A stretch of 29,106 nt of DNA from Betaproteobacteria bacterium (GTDB taxonomy: Bacteria > Pseudomonadota > Gammaproteobacteria > Burkholderiales > SG8-39). Location of the stretch: NCBI GenBank assembly GCA_007280315.1, contig QYQC01000074.1, positions 1-29,106 of the forward strand. Reading direction: 5' to 3'. The stretch's first letter is position 1, and every line of letters starts with the position of its first letter. A program made the position numbers and the translations under genes. Under the pieces are notes generated by a model. That model was not told the DNA's origin and made no database searches. It was given only the letters and a program-made list of their open reading frames with translations. This document shows, one piece after another, positions 15,301 through 22,898 of the stretch.

Positions 15301-17126
15301 ATATCAAGCTGGTCGCCGCGGCAGACCATCGCCACATATTCATTGACCCTGACCCCGATCCCTCTGCCGGTTTTTCGGAGCGCGAGCGCCTGTTCGAGCT
15401 GCCGCGCTCGTCCTGGGCGGATTACGACGCCAAACTGATCTCACCCGGCGGCGGCGTCTATTCGCGCAGTTCCAAAGCCATTAAGCTCTCGCCGCAGGCG
15501 CGCGCTGCCCTCGGGATTGAAGTGGAGACGCTGACGCCGCCGGAACTGATACGCGCGCTGTTACTGGCACCGGTGGACCTGCTGTACAACGGCGGCATCG
15601 GTACCTATGTAAAAGGCAGCCAGGAATCCAATGCCGACGTGGGCGACAAGGCTAACGACGCCATTCGCGTCAACGGCGTGGATTTGCGCTGCCGTGTGGT
15701 TGCCGAAGGCGGAAATCTCGGTTTGACGCAACTGGGTCGAATCGAGTTTTCGTTGAAGGGCGGGCGAATCAACACCGATGCGATTGACAATTCGGCCGGT
15801 GTTGACTGCTCGGATCATGAAGTCAATATCAAGATATTGCTCAACCTGGTGACTGAGGAGGGGTTGCTTGACGAGGGCGCGCGCAACCAGTTGCTGGTCG
15901 AGATGACCGACGCTGTGGCTACGCTGGTATTGCGCGACAACTATTTTCAGACCCAGCTACTGTCGGTTTCGCGCGCGCGGGCGCCGTTGATGCTGGAGGA
16001 GCAGGTGCGCTATATGCAGTACCTCGCCAAGAGCGGGCGGCTCAATCGGAAAATCGAATTCCTGCCGTTCGAGGAGACGCTGGCCGAGCGTAAAGTCGCC
16101 GGAATCGGGTTGGCCGCGCCGGAAGTGGCGGTGCTGCTCGCCTATAACAAGATGGAGTTGTTCGATACCCTGCTGACCTCCGACGTGCCCGAGGATCCCT
16201 ATATCCGCACGGCACTGCAGCGTTATTTTCCGCAGCCGCTGCGCGATCGCTTTCCGCGCCATATCCAGCGGCATCCGTTAAGGCGGGAGATCATCGCCAC
16301 TCATGTTGTCAATAGCATGGTGAATCGGGTTGGCCCCACCTTCGTCTATCGTTTGCAGCAGGAGACCGGTGCTGCCGTGCCCGATATCGTGCGCGCCTAC
16401 ATTGCCACGCGTGAGGTTTTTGGACAGGTCGCGTTATGGCAAACTATCGACGCCCTGGACAACCGCATTGCCAACGCTACGCAGACCGCCATGGTGCTCG
16501 AATGCCTGCGTCTGGTTCACCGCGGAACGCTGTGGTTTCTGCGCCATCGCGAGCATCTGCGCGACCTGGCGCAAACACGCGAGCACTTCAGTTCCGGCGT
16601 TGATCAGCTTGCTGCCAATCTTTACCTGCTGGTGGCGCCGGATTACCGCTCCAAGCTTGATGAAGTGATAAGGCACTACGCCCAACTTGGGGTCGCGCGG
16701 GACCTGGCGCAGCGAATCGCTATCCTGGAAGAACTCTATTCAGCCTTGGACCTCGTTGAAGTTGCCGCACAGCTCGGACGACCCGTCGAACTGGTGGCGC
16801 AGGTGTATTTCACTTTGGGCGGTCTGCTGAATCTGCATTGGCTCGGCCACCAGATCGAAGTGCTGAAAGTTGACACGCATTGGCAGGGACTGGCACGGAC
16901 GGCGCTGCGTGACGATCTGTCGAATCAGGCACGCGGCCTTGCGGCACAGGTGCTGCGGGAGAATCCAACGCAGCAGGACCGGGCACTTCTGCTGCTTGCC
17001 TGGCAGGAACGCCGGGTGTTTCACCTCGAACGCTACCAGCAGCTCATGGCGGAAGTTCGATCGGCTCCGACGCAGGATATCTCCATGCTGTCAGTCGTAT
17101 TGCGCGAATTGCGAGGCCTGGCCTGA
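12309..17126 (+). CDS. gdhB: NAD-dependent glutamate dehydrogenase, large (180 kDa) type
   Basis: A 1605-residue cytosolic enzyme of the normal length for the large GDH class, which deaminates glutamate to 2-oxoglutarate and ammonium with NAD and serves mainly catabolism. The N-terminal half contains the regulatory ACT-like regions (for example HTVIEIVSEDMPFLVDSI near residue 100). The catalytic part follows near residues 780-1150, with GGLRWSDRMQDFRTEVLGLM, MVKNVVIVPVGSKGGF (Lys846 in the substrate-site motif) and the dinucleotide region around VVAEGGNLGLTQ and NSAGVDCSDHEVNIK. A long helical C-terminal region completes the protein. The ATG has GGGAGA upstream. The TAXI-TRAP transporter follows after 185 bp. 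Confidence 0.97.
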   Translation: MSTFDEPSRAELLASVFDLIRNQVPAEDASVADAFARHYYAQVATEDLLDRSPRDLCGAAVSHWRHARRFAGGTPSIKIHNPRPEEHGWQSTHTVIEIVSEDMPFLVDSITMEVNRQGLTPHLIIHPIMNIRRDADGCLLNVEEDREDAAGNYESIIHVEVDRRSRGEHLQALRDGLVRILADVRAAVEDWPQMKQGLAQIIGNIERDPPPQDAADTAEDCAFLRWVAADNFTLLGYREYQFVRENEEEVIRIVPGSGVGILRETGSERVVSFASLLPEVRAIARQKRLLVLTKTNARSTVHRPGYLDYLGVKSFGPNGEVTGERRFLGLFTSTAYSANPADIPLLRKKLSNVIERAGFRRKSNADKALLTILEQYPRDELLQVDVDELYPIVIGILGLGERQRTRLFVRRDAFCRFFSCLIYTPREQFDSALRQRMQEILLAALNGTTAEFFVQLSESALARILIVVHVRAGTVAEYSVPELEKQLARVARRWDDELDDALRAKWGEERGNLLHANYKSAFPAAYREDYSGQAAVADIEQMESLAGGDSLALNLYQPQDARTGNLRFKILHKIAPVPLSISLPMLEHMGVTVLEERPYEIKPEGGETVWLHDVGLSFPGAANLDIGGVRRIFEEAFLRVWRGEAEDDDFNRLVMSARMDWREVAFLRAYAKYLRQAGFTFGQVYIAQTLTANFNVAGKLLALFLASFDPGLAAGRPERAAGLVAEIEATLDAVANLDEDRILRQYLAVIQATVRTNYFQREGGAPKPYLSFKLDSSLIPGLPEPKPLFEIFVYSPRIEGIHLRGGKVARGGLRWSDRMQDFRTEVLGLMKAQMVKNVVIVPVGSKGGFVLKNPPPAAEREALLQEGIACYRIFLRGLLDITDNLVAGNLIAPVDVVRRDDDDPYLVVAADKGTASFSDFANALSKEYGFWLGDAFASGGSVGYDHKRMAITARGVWESVKRHFRELGLNTQEQDFTVVGIGDMSGDVFGNGMLLSRHIKLVAAADHRHIFIDPDPDPSAGFSERERLFELPRSSWADYDAKLISPGGGVYSRSSKAIKLSPQARAALGIEVETLTPPELIRALLLAPVDLLYNGGIGTYVKGSQESNADVGDKANDAIRVNGVDLRCRVVAEGGNLGLTQLGRIEFSLKGGRINTDAIDNSAGVDCSDHEVNIKILLNLVTEEGLLDEGARNQLLVEMTDAVATLVLRDNYFQTQLLSVSRARAPLMLEEQVRYMQYLAKSGRLNRKIEFLPFEETLAERKVAGIGLAAPEVAVLLAYNKMELFDTLLTSDVPEDPYIRTALQRYFPQPLRDRFPRHIQRHPLRREIIATHVVNSMVNRVGPTFVYRLQQETGAAVPDIVRAYIATREVFGQVALWQTIDALDNRIANATQTAMVLECLRLVHRGTLWFLRHREHLRDLAQTREHFSSGVDQLAANLYLLVAPDYRSKLDEVIRHYAQLGVARDLAQRIAILEELYSALDLVEVAAQLGRPVELVAQVYFTLGGLLNLHWLGHQIEVLKVDTHWQGLARTALRDDLSNQARGLAAQVLRENPTQQDRALLLLAWQERRVFHLERYQQLMAEVRSAPTQDISMLSVVLRELRGLA

Positions 17127-17160
17127 GGGGTGAATATGGCCATTGTTGGGTGATTGCGGG

Positions 17161-17190
17161 TTGACACGACTCCCTGATTACCTGTATCGT
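17161..17190 (+). promoter_or_regulatory. Likely sigma70 promoter of the TAXI-TRAP genes
   Basis: A perfect -35 TTGACA (17161-17166) and TATCGT (17185-17190) are separated by 18 bp. Initiation near 17197 would leave a leader of about 115 bases before the solute-binding protein. The transporter can therefore be expressed independently of the dehydrogenase upstream. Confidence 0.55.
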
Positions 17191-17311
17191 TCATAGGTAC
17201 CAGACGGCTCCAGTACGGCTCCGCTCTCGCAGCCTTAATTCACCCCTCTCCGGCAGATTTCCAGCAGCAGTTGCTGCCGATTTCCCAACCCTTGTACCTA
17301 AGGAGACAAAC

Positions 17312-18280
17312 ATGCGTATACCCTTTAAATCGATAGGTGCGGCATTGGCAGTGGCTTTGTTGATCCCGGCGCCTGCGGCACTGGCCCAGCAAAAGTTCAT
17401 CACCATCGGTACCGGTGGCGTCACCGGCGTTTATTACGCTGTCGGCGGCGCGATCTGCCGTCTGGTTAACAAAGACCGCGCCAAGACCAATGTGCGCTGT
17501 TCGGTCGAATCTACAGGCGGTTCGGCCTACAACGTCAACACGATCAAGGCTGGAGAACTCGACTTCGGCATGGCGCAATCCGACGTCCAGGCCCAGGCGT
17601 ACAACGGTGTCGGCGCATTCAAGGCACCGATTTCGGAATTGCGTTCGGTGTTCTCCGTTCATCCGGAACCGTTCACGCTGGTGGCGCGCAAGGAAGCCAA
17701 CATCAAGAGCTTCGGCGATCTCAAAGGCAAGCGCGTCAACATCGGCAATCCCGGCTCCGGAACACAAGCGGCAATGATGGATTTGCTTGCCGCGACGGGC
17801 ATGAAGACCTCCGACTTCTCGTTGGCCTCCGAACTCAAGGCGGACGAACACGGCGCCGCCCTGTGCGACAACAAGATTGATGCGTTCTTCTACGGCGTCG
17901 GTCACCCGTCAGCCAATATCCAGGATCCGACCACCGCGTGCAGTGCACAGTTGGTGCCGATCACGGGTGCGGCGGTCGATGCGCTGGTGAAGAAGCATTC
18001 TTACTTCGCCAACGTCACCATCCCCGGCGGCCTGTATTCGAACAATCCGCAAGCGACCAAGACCTACGGCGTGCTTGCCACCATGGTGACTTCGTCCAAG
18101 GTGCCGGCGGATATGGTCTACCTCGTTACCAAGGCAGTGTTCGATAATTTCGACGAGTTCAAGAAACTACACCCCGCGTTCGCGCACCTCGATCCAAAGA
18201 ACATGGTGGTTGATGGACTGTCCGCGCCGCTGCATGAAGGTGCTGCGCGTTATTACCGCGAGAAAGGGTGGATCAAATAA
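17312..18280 (+). CDS. TAXI-family TRAP transporter solute-binding protein
   Basis: A 322-residue periplasmic binding protein. A signal peptide of about 25 residues ends in ALA before QQKF. The mature start FITIGTGGVTGVYYAVGGAICRLVN is the TAXI signature. STGGSAYNVNTIKAGELDFGMAQSD and GDLKGKRVNIGNPGSGTQA are further family motifs, and the Y-x-EKGW end is typical. TAXI proteins deliver a carboxylate-type ligand to a TRAP permease; the structurally known Thermus member binds glutamate or glutamine. Together with the neighbouring glutamate dehydrogenase, this suggests glutamate uptake, though the ligand is an inference. AAGGAG precedes the ATG. A stem-loop separates it from the permease. Confidence 0.95.
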   Translation: MRIPFKSIGAALAVALLIPAPAALAQQKFITIGTGGVTGVYYAVGGAICRLVNKDRAKTNVRCSVESTGGSAYNVNTIKAGELDFGMAQSDVQAQAYNGVGAFKAPISELRSVFSVHPEPFTLVARKEANIKSFGDLKGKRVNIGNPGSGTQAAMMDLLAATGMKTSDFSLASELKADEHGAALCDNKIDAFFYGVGHPSANIQDPTTACSAQLVPITGAAVDALVKKHSYFANVTIPGGLYSNNPQATKTYGVLATMVTSSKVPADMVYLVTKAVFDNFDEFKKLHPAFAHLDPKNMVVDGLSAPLHEGAARYYREKGWIK

Positions 18281-18360
18281 CAGGGCATTTCAGAGTGCGG
18301 GGATCAAGACGGGAAAACAGGGACTGCACACCGTCAGTGCGATTCATGCTTCGCTGAGTC

Positions 18361-18400
18361 AGAGGCCGTTTCGGTAACATCGGAACGGCCTCTATTTATT
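18361..18400 (+). terminator. Stem-loop between binding protein and permease (attenuator)
   Basis: A 12-bp stem (AGAGGCCGTTTC, 18361-18372, with GGAACGGCCTCT, 18382-18393, one G-T pair) encloses a 9-base loop and is followed by ATTTATT. The U-tract is interrupted, so it is more likely a partial terminator or an mRNA-stabilising end than a full stop. It fits a pattern in which binding protein is made in excess over permease. Confidence 0.6.
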
Positions 18401-18447
18401 CTGCGTCGCGCAGGCCGCGATGCACGGCCGCGGCCAGGAGAACAACC

Positions 18448-21045
18448 ATGACATCTTCCATGCAGTCCCCGCCTCGGGTGGACGTCCAGCAGCTGGTACA
18501 GGAAGCGGACCTGGGCGGCCGCACGCCGGCAGGGCTGGCAAAGACGTTCCTGTTTACAGTCTGCCTTGGCTGGTCGCTGTTGCAGCTCTGGTACGCGTCG
18601 CCGCTGCCGTTCACGCTACGCGTGTTCGTGCTCAATGCGACAGAAATGCGTTCATTGCATTTGGGTCTGGCGATATTGCTGGCCTATCTCGCTTATCCGT
18701 TTTGGAAGCGCTCGTCGCGCACCTCCATTCCGTACCTGGACTGGGCGATGGCTTTTGTAGGGGCGTTCTGCGCGGCTTATCTGTTCCTGTTTTACCGGGA
18801 GATATCAACCCGGCCGGGGCAGCCCACGGCGTTCGACATTGCCGTCGCCGTCACCGGAATGCTGCTCCTGCTGGAGGCGACGCGTCGGGTAGTCGGTCCA
18901 CCGATGGCGATCATCGCCAGCCTGATGCTGGTGTACGCGTTCGCCGGGGCGTATATGCCCGACGCAGTGGCACACAAGGGCGTCTCGCTGTCGAAAGCGG
19001 TTCCGCACTACTGGATTACCACCGAAGGCGTGTTCGGTGTCGCCCTGGGTGTCTCGGCCAGCTACATCTTCCTGTTTGTATTGTTCGGAGCGCTGCTCGA
19101 AAAAGCCGGGGCGGGGGGCTATTTCATAAAAGTGGCGTATGCGCTGCTCGGCCACCTGCGCGGCGGTCCGGCCAAGGCGGCGGTGGTTTCCTCGGGATTA
19201 ATGGGAATGATCTCAGGCTCGTCGGTCGCCAATGTTGTGACCTGCGGCACGTTCACCATACCGTTGATGAAACGCGTCGGTTATAGCGCGGAAAAGGCTG
19301 GGGCCATCGAGACAGCTGCCGGCGTGGACGGGCAGATCATGCCGCCGGTGATGGGCGCCGCCGCGTTTCTGATGGCTGAGTACGTCGGGGTTCCATACAT
19401 AGAAATCGTCAAGAACGCCGCTTTGCCGGCAGTCATGTCCTATATTGCCCTGTTTTACATTGCCCATCTCGAGGCGTGCAAGGCCGGTATCCACGGCCTG
19501 CCGCGTGCGCCGGGTGCGTCGACACTGGGGCGGCTGGTGGGCTTCGGGTTGACAGCCTCCGGCGTGATTCTGCTCGCAAATGCGGTGTATTACGGTCTGG
19601 GCTGGATCAAAACTGTCATGGGCAGTGGTGCGATTTGGGTCATCGTGCCAGCGATCGTGGCGGCCTACCTGGGGCTGGTGAAGCTGGTTTCCCGAGAACC
19701 AGATCTGGAGATTGACGATCCGAATGCCGAAGTGCTGGTACTGCCGCCGGTGAAAGACACGATTCTGGCGGGTCTGCATTACCTCCTGCCCGTGGTGCTG
19801 CTGATCTGGGCGCTTTTGATCGAGGAACTGTCGCCGGGACTGTCTGCATTTTACGCAACGGTATCATTGGTAGTCATTTTGTTGACGCAGAAGCCGCTGA
19901 TGGCCTTTTTTCGCAGTGAATCGAATCCGCTCGGACGATTCAAGCGCGGCTGGACCGATCTGGTCGACGGTCTGGAGCTGGGCGCGCGCAACATGATCGG
20001 CATCGGCATCGCGACCGCCTGCGCCGGCGTCATTGTTGGTACCGTCACAGTAACGGGGCTGGGACTGGTGATGACCGACCTGGTCGAAACCATTTCCGGC
20101 GGCAATCTGATGGCGATGCTGTTCCTGGTTGCAACGGCGTGCCTGATTCTCGGTATGGGGATGCCAACCACAGCGAGCTATATCGTGGTCTCTACTCTGA
20201 TGGCCCCAGTGGTGGTCGAACTCGGTGCGCAGTCGGGACTGGTGGTTCCTCTGGTCGCTGTTCACATGTTCGTCTTCTACTTCGGACTGATGGCCGATGT
20301 CACTCCACCAGTCGGGCTGGCGTCCTTTGCCGCCGCGGCCATCGCCAAGGCCGATCCGATCAAGACCGGTATCCAGGCGTTCTGGTACAGCATCCGTACC
20401 GGTATCCTGCCGTTCATGTTCATTTTCAATACGGATCTGCTGCTGATCGGCATACGCTCCTGGTCTAGTCTGCTGCTGACGGTGACGGTTTCAATTGGTG
20501 GAATGCTGGTATTCGCTGCCGCAACCCAGGGCTGGTTCCTCCGGCGCAGTCGCTGGTACGAATCGGTGCTGCTGCTGTTGGTGACGTTTACCTTTCTGAG
20601 ACCCGGATTCTGGCTCGATCAGTTCACCGAGACTCACAATATTCTGCCGGGCACCAGGTTGGTGGAGCTGGCGACCGCCGCGCTGCCGGATTCCAGCTTG
20701 CGCGTTCGAATTGAAGGTACCTCGCTCGAGGGCGAGCAGGTTAAGAAGACAGTGCTCCTGTCCCTGCGAGAGGAGGGCAGCGGTATGCAGCGTATCGCCA
20801 AAGCGGGGCTGAGCATCATGAACACGCCAGACGGAGTTGAGGTCATGGCAGTCAGTCTGAAAGGGGCGGCGGACAAGGCCGGCTTTGAGCAAGGTTTCAA
20901 GGTGACCGGCATCGAGGTCCCGGCAGATCGCATGGCCAAGCAGTGGTTGTATCTTCCGGCGATGCTGTTGCTGGCAATCATCATGCTGCTCCAGCGCATG
21001 CGTCCCGAGGACGTCGTGGAGCGGCCTGCACCTGCGGGCAACTAG
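18448..21045 (+). CDS. TRAP transporter permease, fused small and large subunits with C-terminal DUF3394-like domain
   Basis: An 865-residue inner-membrane protein. An N-terminal 4-helix DctQ-like part (about residues 30-150) is fused to the 12-helix DctM-like ion-coupled permease. Family motifs include GLMGMISGSSVANVVTCGTFTIPLMK, TAAGVDGQIMPPVMGAAAFLMAEY, MGMPTTASYIVVSTLMAPV and FYFGLMADVTPPVGLASFAAAAIAK. The last 150 or so residues form a soluble beta-rich, PDZ-like extension between two terminal membrane segments, as in the DUF3394 region of TAXI-associated permeases. AGGAG lies seven bases before the ATG. It works with the TAXI binding protein encoded upstream and should be driven by an ion gradient. 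The substrate may be glutamate, by gene context only. Confidence 0.94.
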   Translation: MTSSMQSPPRVDVQQLVQEADLGGRTPAGLAKTFLFTVCLGWSLLQLWYASPLPFTLRVFVLNATEMRSLHLGLAILLAYLAYPFWKRSSRTSIPYLDWAMAFVGAFCAAYLFLFYREISTRPGQPTAFDIAVAVTGMLLLLEATRRVVGPPMAIIASLMLVYAFAGAYMPDAVAHKGVSLSKAVPHYWITTEGVFGVALGVSASYIFLFVLFGALLEKAGAGGYFIKVAYALLGHLRGGPAKAAVVSSGLMGMISGSSVANVVTCGTFTIPLMKRVGYSAEKAGAIETAAGVDGQIMPPVMGAAAFLMAEYVGVPYIEIVKNAALPAVMSYIALFYIAHLEACKAGIHGLPRAPGASTLGRLVGFGLTASGVILLANAVYYGLGWIKTVMGSGAIWVIVPAIVAAYLGLVKLVSREPDLEIDDPNAEVLVLPPVKDTILAGLHYLLPVVLLIWALLIEELSPGLSAFYATVSLVVILLTQKPLMAFFRSESNPLGRFKRGWTDLVDGLELGARNMIGIGIATACAGVIVGTVTVTGLGLVMTDLVETISGGNLMAMLFLVATACLILGMGMPTTASYIVVSTLMAPVVVELGAQSGLVVPLVAVHMFVFYFGLMADVTPPVGLASFAAAAIAKADPIKTGIQAFWYSIRTGILPFMFIFNTDLLLIGIRSWSSLLLTVTVSIGGMLVFAAATQGWFLRRSRWYESVLLLLVTFTFLRPGFWLDQFTETHNILPGTRLVELATAALPDSSLRVRIEGTSLEGEQVKKTVLLSLREEGSGMQRIAKAGLSIMNTPDGVEVMAVSLKGAADKAGFEQGFKVTGIEVPADRMAKQWLYLPAMLLLAIIMLLQRMRPEDVVERPAPAGN

Positions 21046-21163
21046 TCTGATTCAACCAGGCGGCGCGTCGGGTTCATTCGACGAATCCGGGGCGCTGCCA
21101 TTCCCACGGCACTGCTTCAACTCTTGGCGGTTGCGGCGCCGCTCCAGCCTTTTGCGCCGCGGT

Positions 21164-21177
21164 TTGATCTGGCGCAA
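21164..21177 (+). promoter_or_regulatory. FNR-box-like site 1 upstream of fnr
   Basis: TTGATCTGGCGCAA: a perfect left half-site TTGAT, four spacer bases, and CGCAA in place of the ideal ATCAA. It is the farthest of three copies ahead of the fnr gene. Confidence 0.55.
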
Positions 21178-21213
21178 CTATCCATCATCTGACCTGCTGC
21201 AGGTCCATGCCGC

Positions 21214-21227
21214 TTGATCTAGCGCAA
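21214..21227 (+). promoter_or_regulatory. FNR-box-like site 2 upstream of fnr
   Basis: TTGATCTAGCGCAA, one base different from sites 1 and 3, starting 50 bp after site 1. Like site 3 it is preceded by TGCCG and followed by an extra A. Confidence 0.55.
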
Positions 21228-21264
21228 ATTTCTGCTAGGTGGCCCGATACGAATTTTTTGCCGT

Positions 21265-21278
21265 TTGATCTGGCGCAA
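21265..21278 (+). promoter_or_regulatory. FNR-box-like site 3 upstream of fnr
   Basis: TTGATCTGGCGCAA, identical to site 1 and starting 51 bp after site 2. Its centre lies about 40.5-41.5 bp before the start expected from the -10-like TAAAGT at 21300-21305. That is the geometry of a class II FNR-activated promoter. Confidence 0.6.
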
Positions 21279-21299
21279 ATTCCACCGGATTGTGTCCAA

Positions 21300-21305
21300 T
21301 AAAGT
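21300..21305 (+). promoter_or_regulatory. Possible -10 element of the fnr promoter
   Basis: TAAAGT matches TATAAT at four of six positions. There is no -35 hexamer at the right distance, because FNR-like site 3 occupies that place, as expected for an activator-dependent promoter. The inferred start is near 21312, giving a leader of about 64 bases. Apart from the three boxes and this element, I see nothing else in 21046-21375. Confidence 0.4.
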
Positions 21306-21375
21306 GCTTAGTCATGTGGTTCCGCGATTCGCGGCAGTCCGCGCGGTTCCGGTTCAATCCGTCACCTGACTAATT

Positions 21376-22173
21376 ATGGCTACCAATACGACAGCATCGA
21401 TAATCCCCGCCAGGCGCCGAGTGCCGATTGAAGCCATGGCTGAAACAACGTCGGCCGCGATCGCGCAATGCAAAACCCCATGCTGGAGTTGCAACCTGCG
21501 CGAAATGTGCCTGCCATGCTGCGGCCTCAGCCGCCCCGAGCGCGAGCTGGCAAACCGTTTGGCCTTCAGTCGCTCAAGGTTGCGGCGCGGCGAGCACCTG
21601 TACCGTATCGGAGACAGCTTTAACTCGCTGTATGCGGTGCGCAATGGTTTCTTCAAATCCGTTACGCCGTTGGATAACGGCCGCGAACAGGTGACTGGCT
21701 TTTCCATGCCCGGCGAAGTGCTTGGCTTGGACGGTATCGGGCCGGAGCGTCACGCTTTCAACTGCATCGCCCTTGAAGACAGTGAAGTATGCGCCATTCC
21801 GTTTGGCGGATTGCAGTCGCTTGCCTTTGAAATTCCGAGCCTGCAGCGGCACTTCTACAAGATGATGAGCCGTGAAATCACGCGCGGACACGGGGTGATG
21901 CTGCAACTCGGCAGTATGAATGCGGAAGAGCGTCTGGCAATGTTTCTGCTCAATCTGTCGCGGCGCTTTGCCGCACGGGGCTACTCGGAATCGGAATTCA
22001 ACCTGCGCATGACGCGCGAGGAAATCGGCAGCTACCTCAGCCTGACGCTGGAGACCGTTAGTCGCACGTTCTCAAAGCTGCAGGACGAGCGGCTGATCTG
22101 CGTCCAGCAAAAGCTGATCCGTATCCTGAACAAGGCCGGCCTCGAAGGGGTAATGGGCCGCCAGGGCAATTGA
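21376..22173 (+). CDS. fnr: FNR-type oxygen-responsive transcriptional regulator
   Basis: A 265-residue Crp/Fnr regulator with all four cysteines needed for an oxygen-labile [4Fe-4S] cluster: Cys36, Cys39 and Cys45 in the N-terminal motif CKTPCWSCNLREMC, and Cys139 in SEVCAIPF. The cyclic-nucleotide-like sensor domain is followed by a dimer helix and the segment NAEERLAMFLLNLSRRFAARGYS, close to E. coli FNR. The helix-turn-helix contains ETVSR (Glu226, Ser229, Arg230), the residues that read TTGAT half-sites. Three such sites lie upstream, so autoregulation is likely. Translation may begin at 21376 or at the internal ATG 21436 (Met21); neither has a clear ribosome site. It should control the switch between aerobic and anaerobic metabolism. 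Confidence 0.95.
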   Translation: MATNTTASIIPARRRVPIEAMAETTSAAIAQCKTPCWSCNLREMCLPCCGLSRPERELANRLAFSRSRLRRGEHLYRIGDSFNSLYAVRNGFFKSVTPLDNGREQVTGFSMPGEVLGLDGIGPERHAFNCIALEDSEVCAIPFGGLQSLAFEIPSLQRHFYKMMSREITRGHGVMLQLGSMNAEERLAMFLLNLSRRFAARGYSESEFNLRMTREEIGSYLSLTLETVSRTFSKLQDERLICVQQKLIRILNKAGLEGVMGRQGN

Positions 22174-22255
22174 AATGCGGTTTTCCCCGGTCGCGCAATT
22201 GGTATCCGCACTCCCGTTCGAGATTTCTTCGTGTCGTTCAAAGCTAAGCGCTGAG

Positions 22256-22450
22256 CTAGTGTCCCGAATCGTTAGTTCGTTGAACAAATGCCTGACATGG
22301 CAAAAGGGGTTGAAACAGAAAAGCGGCGAAATCGGCGCCAGACGAGGCGCAAAGCGCAGCAAGGTTGGACGCCTTGCGAGCATTTGCAACGCCGTATGGC
22401 GTCGATTCTCGGCGTCTTTTCTTCAGCGAATTAGCGATTCGGGACACTAG
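22256..22450. mobile_element. MITE-like non-autonomous element with terminal inverted repeats
   Basis: Inverted repeats of about 21 bp, GTGTCCCGAATCG(T/C)TA(G/A)TTCG, bound a segment of about 187 bp. CTAG lies immediately outside both ends (22256-22259 and 22447-22450) and is a plausible 4-bp target duplication. The inside encodes no transposase; only short open frames are present. It sits in the 477-bp gap between fnr and the next lipoprotein gene. I see nothing else recognisable in the rest of that gap. The family of the parent transposon cannot be named from this copy. Confidence 0.7.
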
Positions 22451-22650
22451 CGCTGCTCATTGCGGTTTGGATCTGAGCAAGAGTTGCACGCCTCGGATTG
22501 AGGGCGGATACTTGCCGCGGGATCGGCGCAGGCTGCCACGCGTGTTCCATTGAGATTGACTCTCCCGTCTTTCTCCGGCATCGTCCGAATTTAAGCATTC
22601 TGATGTCCTACGATACGCCGCGCTTCATTCCGCGCGCGAAAGGATGAATT

Positions 22651-22860
22651 GTGTCAACCAGGAGTCGAATGTATCTGACCTTGATGAAGGCGGCACTCGC
22701 CATACTGGTGGCGGTGGCACTGGTTGCGTGCGGGCGCGAGGAGACCGGTTCCGCCATTCCTGCGGAGGCGGTCAAGGACGCGGCCGGTGCGGGCGCCAGA
22801 AAGGCGGGGACACCCGAGGACGCGGCGAAGCCGGCGGACCCGATGAAGGAAGGTTATTGA
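22651..22860 (+). CDS. Small putative lipoprotein (69 aa)
   Basis: A short protein with a lipoprotein signal sequence (AILVAVALVAC, Cys at residue 27) and a mature part of about 43 residues rich in Ala, Lys, Glu, Pro and Gly, without recognisable fold. It is probably anchored in a membrane and disordered. Two starts are possible. GTG at 22651 has AAAGGA six bases upstream. ATG at 22669 has AGGAG only four bases upstream and gives a shorter signal of 21 residues before Cys. The next gene begins 38 bp downstream and probably shares the mRNA. Function unknown. Confidence 0.6.
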   Translation: MSTRSRMYLTLMKAALAILVAVALVACGREETGSAIPAEAVKDAAGAGARKAGTPEDAAKPADPMKEGY

Positions 22861-22898
22861 TAGTTGAGACCACGGTTGCGAATATTGGGGGAAATGCA

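Noticed and set aside
22365..22553. Small open frames within and beside the MITE
   Set aside because: They cross the terminal inverted repeat and encode no known domain; they are probably by-products of the element.
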